From positions 1-64,000 of the forward strand of contig NZ_JBFAIU010000003.1 in NCBI RefSeq assembly GCF_040654855.1: a stretch of DNA of 64,000 nt, in the 5' to 3' direction. Each line of letters begins with the position of its first letter. Positions within the stretch are counted from its first letter, which is position 1. The notes under the pieces are model-generated. The model made no database searches. It was given only the letters and a program-made list of their open reading frames with translations, and was not told the origin of the DNA. Below, in pieces: positions 15,255-24,208 of this stretch. Made by a program: the position numbers and the translations under genes. This DNA comes from Asanoa sp040654855. Its GTDB lineage: Bacteria > Actinomycetota > Actinomycetes > Mycobacteriales > Micromonosporaceae.

Positions 15255-17183
15255 ATGCGTCGAACCATCGCGCTCTTGGCCGGCACCGCCCTAGCAGCAG
15301 CGATGCTGCCGGGGATGGCCGCGGCCGACCTCAGTGACGGCTCGGGACCGAGCGCCGCGGACCGTGCCGCGCTGGCCGCGGGCGGGCAGATCGCCGCGAA
15401 GGCACCGGCCGGGAAGGCACCCACGGGCGTCAATCCGTATCTGTCGCTCGTACCCGATCCGACGACAATCGACTATGCCGCATGGCGGCAGACCGCGCAG
15501 AAGCAGAGCGCGGCCCGCGAGCAGAAGCGCGCGCTGCGCCAGGCCCTCGCCGCGTCACCGATCCTGGTCGACGAGGACGAGCTCGACGGCACGCAGGGCG
15601 GCAACGACTCGCCGGCGCTCGCCCAGCCCGTCCCGGGGTTCGGCACCAGGGCCAAGCAGAACCCGCGGGCCCGCATCCTCGGCTCACTCGACCCCGAGAC
15701 GGTGACCCGGACCACCTTCACCCCCAAGGCCGAGGACGACGGTGCGATTCCCCTCGCCGCCGACACGGGCATCCAGAACCTGCGCAACGGGATCACCGTC
15801 AACAGCACGATCGGCGACGGCCCGCACGGCTCGGCCGCCGGCGACACCGGTGACTTCGACTTCTTCAAGCTCACGATCGGTGCGGCCGGCGTCGGCGAGA
15901 CGATGACCGCTGACCTGGACACCCCGACCGGTTCGCTCGACCCGATGGTCGCGCTGTTCTCGGCCACCGGCGAGGAGCTCGCGTTCAACGACGACTCCGG
16001 CGGCCTGGACAGCCTCTTGCTCTACACGTTCACCGCGCCCGGCGACTACTACCTGATGGTCACCGGCTTCAACGCGTTCCCGGCGGACCCGTTCGACCCG
16101 GCCAGCGGTGACGGCGCGGCGAGCGAAGGGCCGTACACCCTGCTGCTCGACGTGGCCCGTGCGGACGTCGACTTCTACGCGGTGCAGCTGCGCAAGGGTG
16201 ACGTGCTCGGCACGTCGGTGACCGGCGCGGCCGCGACCATCACGGTGTACGACCCGGCCGGTCGTGAGGTGCACGGGTCCAGCCAGGACCTGACCTTCAT
16301 CTACCCGCCGAACAGCCCGCTGCCCGGCGGCGGCAACGCGGTCAGCGAGCACGTGGCGGACGACGACGGCCTGCACTACGTGGCGGTCAGCGAGGGTTCC
16401 GGCGACTACGACATCACCGTCGAGGCGTACCGGCCGAACCTCGAAGGCGACAAGATCACTCAGACGATCTTCATCGACTTCAACGGCCAGCGCGTGAACA
16501 CGGCGATCTTCGGCGGTCCGGGCGTCGTGACGCTCAGCCCGTTGCGCTCCTTCCTGGGCCGCTGGGGCCTGACCACCGCGGACGAGAACGCGCTGATCGA
16601 CAAGATCGTGGCCGAGGTGACCGAGAACGTGAAGCGGGACCTGGCCCAGAGCGGCTTGAACGACAAGTTCCGCCTGAAGATCCTCAACAGCCGCGACGAC
16701 GCCGACCCGTTCGGCGAGGTCAACGTGAGCCGCCTGATCGTCGGCGGCACGATCGCGGAGTCGGGTGTCAACACGATCGGCATCGCGCAGTCGATCGACC
16801 CGGGCAACTTCGACACGCAGGAGACGGCGCTGATCCTGCTGGACGTGCTCAGCGGCCCGGCCAACGACGACGCGTCGCTGAACTTCTACATCACGCCGGC
16901 CAGCGACAAGATCGGCTTCATCTCGCAGGCGGTCGGGAACGTGGTCTCCCACGAGGCGGGCCACTTCTTCGGCAACTGGCACGTGGACCAGTTCAACGAC
17001 ACGCTGAACCTGATGGACCAGGGCGGCAACTTCCCGCTGCTCTACGGCGTGGGTCCGGACGGCGTCGGCGGCACCGCCGACGACCCGGACGTCGACTTCG
17101 GTGAGGACGAGTTCAACCCGAGCGAAGGCTTCACCGGCACCGAGGACACGAAGGGCCGCCTCGCGACGGTCCTGACCCGCTGA
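15255..17183 (+). CDS. secreted metzincin-like zinc protease with PPC-type domain
   Basis: The 642-residue preproprotein has a Sec signal peptide (MRRTIALLAGTALAAAMLPG, cleavage near AAA-D at about residue 24) and an Ala/Lys-rich pro-region. A beta-rich part at about 185-300 resembles a PPC domain, with DFDFFKLTIG and APGDYYLMVTG. The catalytic motif is HEAGHFFGNWH (566-576), an exact HExxHxxGxxH metzincin motif with Glu567 as base and a Met-turn candidate at Met587 (NLMDQ). It probably acts outside the cell on proteins. I cannot place it in a named peptidase family. A strong hairpin follows the gene. Confidence 0.85.
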   Translation: MRRTIALLAGTALAAAMLPGMAAADLSDGSGPSAADRAALAAGGQIAAKAPAGKAPTGVNPYLSLVPDPTTIDYAAWRQTAQKQSAAREQKRALRQALAASPILVDEDELDGTQGGNDSPALAQPVPGFGTRAKQNPRARILGSLDPETVTRTTFTPKAEDDGAIPLAADTGIQNLRNGITVNSTIGDGPHGSAAGDTGDFDFFKLTIGAAGVGETMTADLDTPTGSLDPMVALFSATGEELAFNDDSGGLDSLLLYTFTAPGDYYLMVTGFNAFPADPFDPASGDGAASEGPYTLLLDVARADVDFYAVQLRKGDVLGTSVTGAAATITVYDPAGREVHGSSQDLTFIYPPNSPLPGGGNAVSEHVADDDGLHYVAVSEGSGDYDITVEAYRPNLEGDKITQTIFIDFNGQRVNTAIFGGPGVVTLSPLRSFLGRWGLTTADENALIDKIVAEVTENVKRDLAQSGLNDKFRLKILNSRDDADPFGEVNVSRLIVGGTIAESGVNTIGIAQSIDPGNFDTQETALILLDVLSGPANDDASLNFYITPASDKIGFISQAVGNVVSHEAGHFFGNWHVDQFNDTLNLMDQGGNFPLLYGVGPDGVGGTADDPDVDFGEDEFNPSEGFTGTEDTKGRLATVLTR

Positions 17184-17190
17184 TCCACCA

Positions 17191-17224
17191 CCGGGTGGCG
17201 GGGGCGGTCGCCCCCGCCACCCGG
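17191..17224. terminator. bidirectional stem-loop terminator
   Basis: CCGGGTGGCGGGGGC (17191-17205) pairs perfectly with 17210-17224 around a GGTC loop, a 15-base stem. It sits between the convergent stops of the protease (17183) and the glutamate-synthase-like gene (17233) and can serve both. Confidence 0.75.
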
Positions 17225-17232
17225 GTTGGTCG

Positions 17233-18807
17233 CTATGCCGCTGTGGGTGACGGGGGTGCGCTCGAGCCCTGTGGCTGCGTGGCGCGCATCAGGTCCGCGA
17301 TCGCGGCACGGTCGGCCGCGGACGGCAGGCCCCAGCCGGGACGGTAGCCGTACACCTGGTCAAGGCTCGTGGCGGCGGTCCGCCCGTCGAGGATCTCCAC
17401 CGCGGCGGTGTCGATGAGCCCCGGGTGTTCGACCCCGCAGGCCTCCGCGACCTTGAGCAGGTCCCGCCGCAGGGTCTTCACGTAGTTGGCGGCGCGCACG
17501 GACTTCAGTGCGGGGTCGAGCCCGCGGGTCAGCCATCGGTTCTGGGTGGCCACGCCGGTCGGGCACGTGTCCGTGTGGCACTTCTGGGCCTGGATGCAGC
17601 CGATCGCCAGCATCGCCTCCCGGGCCACGTTGACCATGTCGCAACCGAGCGCGAACGCGACGATGGCGTTGTCCGGCAGCCCGAGCTTGCCGCCCCCGAT
17701 GAAGACCACCTGCTCGTGCAGACCCCGCTCGGCGAACATCCGGTAGACCCGCGCGAAGCCGACCTGGAACGGCAGCGACACGGTGTCCGTGAAGATCAGC
17801 GGAGCCGCGCCGGTGCCGCCCTCGCCACCGTCGATGGTCACGAAGTCGACGCCGCGGCCGGTGCTCGCCATCAGGGTGGTCAGCTCGTCCCAGAAGTCGA
17901 GGTCTCCCACGGCCGACTTGATGCCGACCGGCAGCCCGGTCTCGGCGGCGAGCAGCTCCACCCAGTCGAGCAGGCTGTCGGTGTCCGTGAACTCCGCGTG
18001 CCGTGACGGGCTGACGCAGTCGACCCCCTCGGCGACGCCCCTGGTGGCGGCGATCTCCGCGGACACCTTGGCGCCCGGCAGCAGCCCACCGAGGCTCGGT
18101 TTCGCGCCCTGGCTGAGCTTGACCTCGAGGGCCCGCACCGGAGCGCCGGCCACCAGGTCTTTCAGCCGGCGCAGGTCGAACCGGCCCTGCTCGTCCCGGC
18201 AGCCGAAGTAGGCGGTGCCGATCTGGAAGACCAGATCACCGCCATTCCGGTGGTACGGCGACAGGCCGCCCTCACCGGTGTTTTGCAGGCAGCCGGCCAG
18301 TGCCGCACCGCGGTTGAGCGCCTCGACGGCGTTGCCGGACAGCGCGCCGAAACTCATCGCGGAGATGTTCACCACCGAACCCGGCCGGAACGCCCCGGCC
18401 CGGCCGCGCGCCGCACCGAGCACCTTGGCGCAGGGCAGATGCGCCTCGTAACCGGAGGCCGGCGACGACCTGGGCACCGCGCGGCCGAACGTGCGGTGCT
18501 TGATGATCGGATACCCCGCCGTGTACTCGACGTCGTTGTCGGTGCCGAAGCCGAAGTAGTTGTTCTGCTTCTTCGCGGAGGCGTAGACCCACCGCCGCTG
18601 GTCGCGGGTGAACGGTCGCTCCTCGTTGTTGCCGGCGACCACGTACTGCCGCAGCTCGGGCCCGATCGCTTCGATCAGGTAGCGGCCGTGACCGATCAGC
18701 GGGAAGTTCCGCAGCAGCGCATGGTCGCGCTGCAACAGGTCCCGCACGCCGACAGCCGCCACGGCGGACAACGCGGCCGCCGCGGCTGCCCGGATGCCAA
18801 GCTTCAT
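17233..18807 (-). CDS. FMN-binding glutamate synthase family protein, stand-alone synthase domain
   Basis: The 524-residue protein corresponds to the FMN/iron-sulfur barrel of the GltB large subunit. It has the FMN-site signature DGGEGGTGAAPLIFTD and the QKCHTDTCPTGVATQ segment with cluster-type cysteines. It lacks the N-terminal glutamine amidotransferase domain and the C-terminal beta-helix of full-length GltB, so it is not a complete GOGAT. A hydrophobic N-terminus (AAAAAALSAVAAVGV) suggests membrane association. Such stand-alone proteins are common in bacteria with unclear substrates. It starts 39 bases after a small membrane protein on the same strand, so the two are probably co-transcribed. 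Confidence 0.88.
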   Translation of the reverse strand: MKLGIRAAAAAALSAVAAVGVRDLLQRDHALLRNFPLIGHGRYLIEAIGPELRQYVVAGNNEERPFTRDQRRWVYASAKKQNNYFGFGTDNDVEYTAGYPIIKHRTFGRAVPRSSPASGYEAHLPCAKVLGAARGRAGAFRPGSVVNISAMSFGALSGNAVEALNRGAALAGCLQNTGEGGLSPYHRNGGDLVFQIGTAYFGCRDEQGRFDLRRLKDLVAGAPVRALEVKLSQGAKPSLGGLLPGAKVSAEIAATRGVAEGVDCVSPSRHAEFTDTDSLLDWVELLAAETGLPVGIKSAVGDLDFWDELTTLMASTGRGVDFVTIDGGEGGTGAAPLIFTDTVSLPFQVGFARVYRMFAERGLHEQVVFIGGGKLGLPDNAIVAFALGCDMVNVAREAMLAIGCIQAQKCHTDTCPTGVATQNRWLTRGLDPALKSVRAANYVKTLRRDLLKVAEACGVEHPGLIDTAAVEILDGRTAATSLDQVYGYRPGWGLPSAADRAAIADLMRATQPQGSSAPPSPTAA

Positions 18808-18846
18808 GGCTTGGTTCTTTGCCGCTGGGCGGTTCGGCCAAACTGC

Positions 18847-19476
18847 TCAGGCGGGTGCTGGGCGGGTGCGGCGGTTGGTGGTCCAGCGATGGCGGCTGAC
18901 CAGCACGATCACGATCAGGATGATGGAGAACAGCGGCAACGGGTGGCCGAGCACGAGCGCGACGCTCAGTTCGGCGATGCCGCCCAGGACGGTGGCGGCG
19001 AAGATCCAGCCGGGTGCGGTGCCGCGTACGCCCGGGCGGACCCGACCCCAGGGCTTGCGGATGGACACCCACGCCTGGAACGCGATCGCGCTGGCCATGA
19101 GGCCCGTGCCGATGACGAGACTCACGCTCGGGCCGCCGGTCAGGGACTTCGTCAGGGCGGGGGAGAGCACGAAGATGCCCGCGTACACCTGGACCATGCT
19201 GATCGTGAATTTGGCCAGCACCCACCAGTGCAGGAAGAAGCCCCACGGGGTGGCGGCCGCCAGCACGACGCCGGTGCACGCCGAGACGCCGGCCATCGGG
19301 GCGAGCAGGCGCCCGTCGATCTTGTGGGCCATGGCGGTGGCCGCGTCCCGCACGACCGTGTCGTCGGCGGCCAGACCCACGGCGAGCAGCACGCACAGCG
19401 CCATGGCCTGGGCCATCCAGCCGACCGACGTCACGATGTGCAGCCACACGGTGAGCTGACGCCAGCGTTTGACCAT
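18847..19476 (-). CDS. small multi-pass membrane protein of unknown function
   Basis: The 209-residue protein has about four hydrophobic segments: LHIVTSVGWMAQAMALCVLL, an MAGVSACTGVVLAAA region, FQAWVSI surroundings, and the C-terminal FSIILIVIVLV. The conserved-looking WLHIVTSVGWMAQ with its His resembles DUF2269/CopD-like membrane proteins. I assign no function. The ATG at 19476 is preferred to one 36 bases upstream because the protein then begins MVKRWRQLTVWLH, with a charged N-terminus before the first helix. It probably forms an operon with the downstream glutamate-synthase-like gene. Confidence 0.7.
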   Translation of the reverse strand: MVKRWRQLTVWLHIVTSVGWMAQAMALCVLLAVGLAADDTVVRDAATAMAHKIDGRLLAPMAGVSACTGVVLAAATPWGFFLHWWVLAKFTISMVQVYAGIFVLSPALTKSLTGGPSVSLVIGTGLMASAIAFQAWVSIRKPWGRVRPGVRGTAPGWIFAATVLGGIAELSVALVLGHPLPLFSIILIVIVLVSRHRWTTNRRTRPAPA

Positions 19477-19556
19477 TGTCCGATCGTCACAGTCCACCGT
19501 GCACGCGGACAATTGGCGGAAACCCGGAAATCAACCCAGGGTTCACCCGGACACGG

Positions 19557-20354
19557 CTACGGGTTGCCGGCCAGTCGTGGGTCCAGGGCCACCGCGGTCA
19601 GCTGGGCGAGGGTGATGGGTGCCTCCTCGCCGCTGGCGTTCACCGTCACGAGACGGAAACCCCCGTCCGGGCGCTTGACGACGACGTCGTACCGGATCGC
19701 GAACCGCTCGCTCGAGATCGGTGCGGAGGGCGTCGCGGCCGGCTTACCGGGCACGTGCTTCTGCGGCGGCCGTGGTCCCGGATTGCGGGAAGGCGGGTTC
19801 CGGTTGGTCCACGTCTGGACCTGCTCGCCGGCTGGTCCCGTGCTGTCGACGCAGCCGCTCCTCGTGATCATCTCCGCGGTGCAGGGTTCGAGGTCCCAGT
19901 CCCGCTCCAGCTGCACCATGAGGGTCGCGTACCGTTCGCCGGTCCGGATCGGGCCCTGCAGGAAGTACGGCTCCCCTGAGCCACCGGACACCCAGGACGA
20001 CGGGTAACCGATCACCGGCATGTCCGCGCTGACCCACTCGACGTCCGGCGCCGCGCGCTCCACCGCCGCGAAGACGGCTTCGTCAGTCGGGGTGAAGGCC
20101 GCCCCTGGTGCGGGGACCGGTGCGTTCGCTCCCTGCGGGGTTGGGCTCGGGTTCGGCGACGCCGGCGAGGGTGCGTCCGCCCCGGATCCGGCGACGATCG
20201 CGAGCGGGACGGTGAGCCCGAGCACCGCGGCGCCTACGAGGGCCGCCAGCCCACCGCGGCGCCGGCGACGTTGCCGGCGGATGACCTGGTCCACGTCCAC
20301 GGAGCTGGGCGGAATCTCGCCGACCGCATCCCGGAAGGCCTGCTGAAGGTTCAT
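19557..20354 (-). CDS. membrane-anchored protein downstream of SigE-family sigma factor (putative anti-sigma factor)
   Basis: The 265-residue protein has a cytoplasmic N-terminal segment (MNLQQAFRDAVGEIPPSSVD), an Arg-rich stretch and one membrane helix (LAALVGAAVLGLTVPLAIVAG, about 40-60). A Pro/Ser-rich linker and an extracytoplasmic domain follow. Its ATG overlaps the sigma gene stop (ATGA), so translation is coupled. Position and topology match the anti-sigma partners of SigE-family ECF factors, which hold the sigma factor at the membrane through the N-terminal region. No zinc-binding HxxxCxxC motif is seen. The sensed signal is unknown. Confidence 0.7.
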   Translation of the reverse strand: MNLQQAFRDAVGEIPPSSVDVDQVIRRQRRRRRGGLAALVGAAVLGLTVPLAIVAGSGADAPSPASPNPSPTPQGANAPVPAPGAAFTPTDEAVFAAVERAAPDVEWVSADMPVIGYPSSWVSGGSGEPYFLQGPIRTGERYATLMVQLERDWDLEPCTAEMITRSGCVDSTGPAGEQVQTWTNRNPPSRNPGPRPPQKHVPGKPAATPSAPISSERFAIRYDVVVKRPDGGFRLVTVNASGEEAPITLAQLTAVALDPRLAGNP

Positions 20355-20857
20355 GCTTCCCCCGGTCGGTCCGACGTCGCGAGCAGACGCAGGCTTTCCA
20401 GGCCCCGCGCTGCCTGGCTCTTCACCGTGCCCGTGCTGATGCCGAGCGCCCGTGCCGTTTCCTCGACCGAGAAGTCGCACCAGAACCGCAGGACGACCAC
20501 CGCCCGCCGGCGTGCGGGGAGCTGCGACAGCAGGACGATCAGCTCTTCCCGGTCGCCCACGGCCGCCTCGGTGGACGACGTCTGGGCCAGGTCGGGCACA
20601 CCGTCGGTGCTCTGCTCGCGTCGCCACGGGCGGCGACGCTCGTCGAGCCACGCGTTGGTCAACATTCCCCGGACGTACGCGTCGAGGTTCTCCATGGCCT
20701 TGACCCGGCGCCAGTGTCGGTAGAGCTTCCCGATCGTGATCGACACGAGGTCGTCGGCGGTGTGCCAGTTCCGGCAGAGGAGGTACGCCGTCACCCGCAG
20801 GGTCTCCATGCGGGCCGTGACGAACTGTCGGTACTCCTCCTCGTCGGCGCCGTTCAC
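20351..20857 (-). CDS. RNA polymerase sigma factor, SigE family (ECF)
   Basis: From the GTG at 20857 the product has 168 residues; an ATG at 20935 in the same frame is less likely because it adds a non-family extension. Region 2 is seen at EEEYRQFVTARMETLRVTAY and DDLVSITIGKLYRHW. Region 4 is seen at LPARRRAVVVLRFWCDFSVE followed by the helix-turn-helix ARALGISTGTVKSQAARGLE. SigE-family ECF factors direct core polymerase to stress or developmental promoters. It is coupled to a membrane-anchored partner and divergent from a second, similar sigma/partner pair 106 bases away. Confidence 0.88.
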   Translation of the reverse strand: MNGADEEEYRQFVTARMETLRVTAYLLCRNWHTADDLVSITIGKLYRHWRRVKAMENLDAYVRGMLTNAWLDERRRPWRREQSTDGVPDLAQTSSTEAAVGDREELIVLLSQLPARRRAVVVLRFWCDFSVEETARALGISTGTVKSQAARGLESLRLLATSDRPGEA

Positions 20858-20963
20858 CGGCCCACGCCCGCAGTCGCTGTCATATCTGGTGAACGGAACG
20901 GCCGCCCGGCAAGGTTGCCCGCATGGCGGAACCAATCGGCAGGGCCAGGTGCCTTAGTTAGGT

Positions 20964-21485
20964 ATGGGCTTGCTTCGCCGGGCGGAACCCGCCGGCTATG
21001 AGGAATTCGTCGCCAGCCGGTACCGGGAGATCGTGCGGCTCGGTGCGCTGCTGACGGGTGACTCCCGGCTCGGTGAGGACCTCGCTCAGGAGGGGCTGAT
21101 CGCGGCCTACCGGTCCTGGCAGCGGTTGGGCGGTCCCGACGGGCGACCGGAGGCGTACGTCCGCCGCGTGATGGTCCGAGCCGCGATGCGGGCCAGGCGG
21201 CGGCGGTGGCGCGGTGAGGTGCCGACCGAGGAGTTGCCGGAGGCGTCGCATTCCGGGTTCGCGGACCAGGCGGATCTCAGCGTGCAGGTGCTCGCCAGCC
21301 TGCGCCGGCTGCCCGCCGACCAGCGGGTCGTCCTCGTGTTGCGGTTCTGGGCCGACAACTCCGAGGCCGAGGTGGCACAGACCCTTGGCGTCGCCGTCGG
21401 CACCGTCAAGAGCCGCACGTCCCGTGCCCTCGCGGCATTGCGCACCAGTGGCTTGCTCGTCGAATCGTCGAAGGAGATCCGGTGA
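20964..21485 (+). CDS. RNA polymerase sigma factor, SigE family (ECF)
   Basis: The 173-residue factor has region 2 at YEEFVASRYREIVRLGALLT and GEDLAQEGLIAAYRSWQRLG, and region 4 at LPADQRVVLVLRFWADNSEA with the helix-turn-helix AQTLGVAVGTVKSRTSRALA. It shares the SigE-family layout and the VVLVLRFW motif with the divergent neighbour, so the two may be ancient paralogues. Its stop overlaps the GTG of the next gene (GTGA), coupling it to a membrane-anchored protein. The promoter lies in the short gap shared with the other pair, where mutual or common control is possible. Confidence 0.9.
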   Translation: MGLLRRAEPAGYEEFVASRYREIVRLGALLTGDSRLGEDLAQEGLIAAYRSWQRLGGPDGRPEAYVRRVMVRAAMRARRRRWRGEVPTEELPEASHSGFADQADLSVQVLASLRRLPADQRVVLVLRFWADNSEAEVAQTLGVAVGTVKSRTSRALAALRTSGLLVESSKEIR

Positions 21486-22441
21486 CTCCCAACCAGGCCA
21501 GAGACCTGCTCGACCGTGCCGCCGCGGCCGTGACGCCGGCCGAGACCGACCCCACCACCCGACTGACCGCCCTCGGGAAGCGCAGCGTGCGGCATCGCCG
21601 CGCCTGGGGAACGGCCGGCGTCGCTGCCGCGGTCGCGGCCGTCGTTGTCGCCCTGCCGATCGCGACGGCGCCACGGGGTGAACCAGCCGCGTCGCCCGAG
21701 ACCACGGTGAGCCTCGGCGGGCTGTCGGTCGTCGTGCCGAACGGCTGGCGGACGGTCGAGGTCGAGACCTTCGACCCGTGCGCGGCCGCCCCGCACACGG
21801 TCTATCTCGCCGCACGGTGGAGTGCCGGTGGGCCGGGGACCAGACCGGTCAACTGCCCGTCCAAGGACCAGGCGTGGCTGGCTGTCGTGCGTGAGGGTGT
21901 CGTCGGATCCGTCAACCCCAGCCAGGTGGTGTTCAAGGACGCGCAGGAGGTCATGGCCGAGCAGCCTTACCAGCACTACCTGCCGGCCTTGTGGACCTAC
22001 CGCGCCCTCAACGACGAGATCCGGGCGACCACGGCCTTCATCTCCGGCGACCAGGATCTGCTCGCGCGGGTCACCTGGCCGGCGGGTCCGCCCGCCCCGC
22101 CCGACGGCGGCCTGGCATTGCCCGACCGCATCAGCAGCGCCACCACCGACAGCGGGCCGCCCACCAACGGCATGGTCGTCGCGACCGACACCGCGACGCT
22201 GACCGAGATCCGGAGCAGCCTCGCCGCGCTGCGGGACCCCGTGCCCGCCGGTGAGGAGTGCACGCTACGCAAGCCCGGCTCGGTCGGCATCAGCCTCGGC
22301 GAGACGACCGTGGTGCTGGGTGACGCGAGCTGTCCCCAGGCGATCTCGACCGGCGGCGGTCGCGTTCGTGCCCCGGCCGACCTGGGCCAGCACCTGCTCG
22401 ATCTCATCGTGGCCAGCGACCGCGCCGCGAGCGGGAACTGA
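21482..22441 (+). CDS. membrane-anchored putative anti-sigma factor
   Basis: The 319-residue protein has an N-terminal cytoplasmic helix region (MTPNQARDLLDRAAAAVTPA), then HRRAWGTAGVAAAVAAVVVALPIAT as a single membrane segment at about 40-60. An extracytoplasmic domain of about 250 residues follows, with four cysteines that could form disulfides. It overlaps the sigma gene by four bases. The arrangement matches SigE-family anti-sigma factors, with the outside domain as sensor. No enzymatic motif is seen. It ends two bases before the stop of the convergent response-regulator gene. Confidence 0.7.
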   Translation: MTPNQARDLLDRAAAAVTPAETDPTTRLTALGKRSVRHRRAWGTAGVAAAVAAVVVALPIATAPRGEPAASPETTVSLGGLSVVVPNGWRTVEVETFDPCAAAPHTVYLAARWSAGGPGTRPVNCPSKDQAWLAVVREGVVGSVNPSQVVFKDAQEVMAEQPYQHYLPALWTYRALNDEIRATTAFISGDQDLLARVTWPAGPPAPPDGGLALPDRISSATTDSGPPTNGMVVATDTATLTEIRSSLAALRDPVPAGEECTLRKPGSVGISLGETTVVLGDASCPQAISTGGGRVRAPADLGQHLLDLIVASDRAASGN

Positions 22442-22443
22442 CC

Positions 22444-23067
22444 TCAGACCATCCCGGCACGCACGGCGTACAGGGCCGCCTGGGTGCGGTCCTGCACGCC
22501 GAGCTTGCCGAAGATCGCGCTGACGTGTGACTTGACCGTCTTCTCGGCCAGGCCCAGCGCCCGGGCGATCTCGCGGTTCGACCGCCCCCGGCCGATCTCC
22601 GCCAGCACCTGCCGCTCGCGGGGCGTCAGCCGCGCCGGATCCGCCGTCTCGCCCTCGCTGAGCACCCGGGCCACCTCCGGGTGCAGCAGCGTGTGTCCCA
22701 GGTGGACGGACCGGATCGCCGCCGCCAGCGCCGGCGGGTCGACGTCCTTGTAGACGTAGCCCGCCGCACCGGCGCGGACCGCCGGCAGCACCGCGGCCGG
22801 CTCGGTGAAGCTGGTGATCACCAGAACCCGGCAGGGCAGCCCGCGGGCGGTCATCTCCCGCAATGCCGCCACCCCGTCGACACCCGGCATCCGCAGGTCG
22901 AGCAGCACCACGTCCGGCAACAGCTCCGCGGCCCGGGCCACCGCCTCCGCGCCGTCCGCGGCTTCCCCGACCACCTCGAGGTCGTCCTGGACCTCCAGGA
23001 ACGAGCGCAACCCCTGGCGCACCATCGCGTGGTCGTCGACCACCAGCACCCGGATCCGGTCAGTCAA
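22444..23067 (-). CDS. NarL/FixJ-type LuxR response regulator
   Basis: From the TTG at 23067, which has GGAGG six bases upstream, the product has 207 residues. The receiver domain shows VLVVDDH and the phospho-acceptor Asp57 in DVVLLDLRMPG. The C-terminal LuxR helix-turn-helix reads LTPRERQVLAEIGRGRSNRE and LGLAEKTVKSHVSAIFGKLG. An ATG at 23082 is the alternative start. It overlaps the histidine kinase gene by eight bases, so the two are a cognate two-component system under one promoter. Overlapping palindromes upstream of the kinase gene are candidate autoregulatory sites. Confidence 0.93.
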   Translation of the reverse strand: MTDRIRVLVVDDHAMVRQGLRSFLEVQDDLEVVGEAADGAEAVARAAELLPDVVLLDLRMPGVDGVAALREMTARGLPCRVLVITSFTEPAAVLPAVRAGAAGYVYKDVDPPALAAAIRSVHLGHTLLHPEVARVLSEGETADPARLTPRERQVLAEIGRGRSNREIARALGLAEKTVKSHVSAIFGKLGVQDRTQAALYAVRAGMV

Positions 23068-24172
23068 CGGGCACCTCCACACGGACCGTCGTGCCCTTGC
23101 CCGGTCCCGTCGACACCACCAGCCGGCCGCCGGCGGACGCGGCCCGCTCGCGCATCGAGGTCAGGCCCAGCGAGGCCTGGTCAGTCGGTCGCAGGCCCGT
23201 GCCGTCGTCGCAGACCTCGATCACCAGAGCGCCGTCGACGAACAACCGGACCTCGACGGTACGCGCGTCCGCGTGCCGCAACGCGTTGTGCAACGCCTCC
23301 TGGGCCACCCGGTACGCGGCGTCCTCCCGGTGCGGCGCCACCCGCGGCACCGGCTCCCTGACCCGCAGGCTCACCCGCGCCGCGTGCACCCGGTCCAGCA
23401 GCCGCACCTGCTTGCGCAGTGCCGCGTCGAGGCCTTCGGAGACGAGGTCCGCGGGGCGCATGCCGACGACGATCGCGCGCAGCTCGTCCGACGCCTCGCC
23501 CGCCAGCCCGCGAACCACCCCCAGTTGCGCCGCCGCCCGGTCCGGGTCGCGGGCCACCAGCGCCGCCGCCGCGTCGGCCGTCAAGCGCAGTGAGAACAGC
23601 TTCTGCGCCACCGAGTCGTGCAGCTCCCGGGCGATCCGGTCTCGCTCCTCCAGCACCGACAGCTCCCGGCTCCGCTCGTACAACCGGGCATTGATCAGAG
23701 CGATCGCCGCGTGACCGGCCAGAATCCGGAGCAGGTCCTCGTCGTCGCGGTCGAACTCGCCGCCGCGCTTGTTGGCCAGGTAGAGCGCGCCCAGGATCTC
23801 GTCACCGTGGGTGATCGGCATGCCGAGGAAGTCCCGCAGCTCCGGGTGGTGTTTCGGCCAGTACTCGAAGCGCGGGTGCGACCGGATGTCGGCCAGGCGC
23901 AGCGGGGCCGGGTCGCGGAGCATCACCGCCAACAGGCCGTGCTGGCGCGGCAGCGGGCCGATCGCCCGCCACTGGGCGTCGCTGACGCCGTCGACCACGA
24001 ACTCGGCGAACGCCCCGGAGTCCGCGTCCGGGACGCCGAGGGCCGCGTACCGGGCGTTCAGCAGCCGGCGGGCCGACGACACGATCGTCTGCAGCACCTC
24101 GCGTACCGACCGGCGCGCGGTCACGGCGAGTACGGCCGCGCTCAGCGCCCGCAGTTCTTCGCGCGCGTCCAC
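23060..24172 (-). CDS. GAF-domain sensor histidine kinase (HisKA_3 / NarL class)
   Basis: The 370-residue kinase has one GAF domain (about 15-165, FLGMPITHGDEILGALYLAN) and no membrane helix, so it is cytoplasmic. The HisKA_3 box ERDRIARELHDSVAQKLFSL places the phospho-acceptor at His185. The ATP-binding domain shows ALHNALRHADARTVEV and CDDGTGLRP. The layout resembles DevS/DosT-type kinases, which use GAF domains to bind haem or other ligands, but only one GAF is present and haem ligation cannot be judged. It is followed, with an overlap, by its NarL-type regulator. Confidence 0.92.
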   Translation of the reverse strand: MDAREELRALSAAVLAVTARRSVREVLQTIVSSARRLLNARYAALGVPDADSGAFAEFVVDGVSDAQWRAIGPLPRQHGLLAVMLRDPAPLRLADIRSHPRFEYWPKHHPELRDFLGMPITHGDEILGALYLANKRGGEFDRDDEDLLRILAGHAAIALINARLYERSRELSVLEERDRIARELHDSVAQKLFSLRLTADAAAALVARDPDRAAAQLGVVRGLAGEASDELRAIVVGMRPADLVSEGLDAALRKQVRLLDRVHAARVSLRVREPVPRVAPHREDAAYRVAQEALHNALRHADARTVEVRLFVDGALVIEVCDDGTGLRPTDQASLGLTSMRERAASAGGRLVVSTGPGKGTTVRVEVPVD

Positions 24173-24208
24173 CTACGCACCGTAGCGCGGGCAGGGGTGC
24201 GGATGACC

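Noticed and set aside
17233..18807. Full glutamate synthase large subunit (gltB)
   Set aside because: At 524 residues it lacks the amidotransferase and beta-helix domains and has no adjacent gltD.
19476..19512. TTGTCCG...CGGACAA inverted repeat over the start of the small membrane protein gene
   Set aside because: The arms are 7 bases with a 23-base spacer and no regulator is adjacent; this is likely chance.
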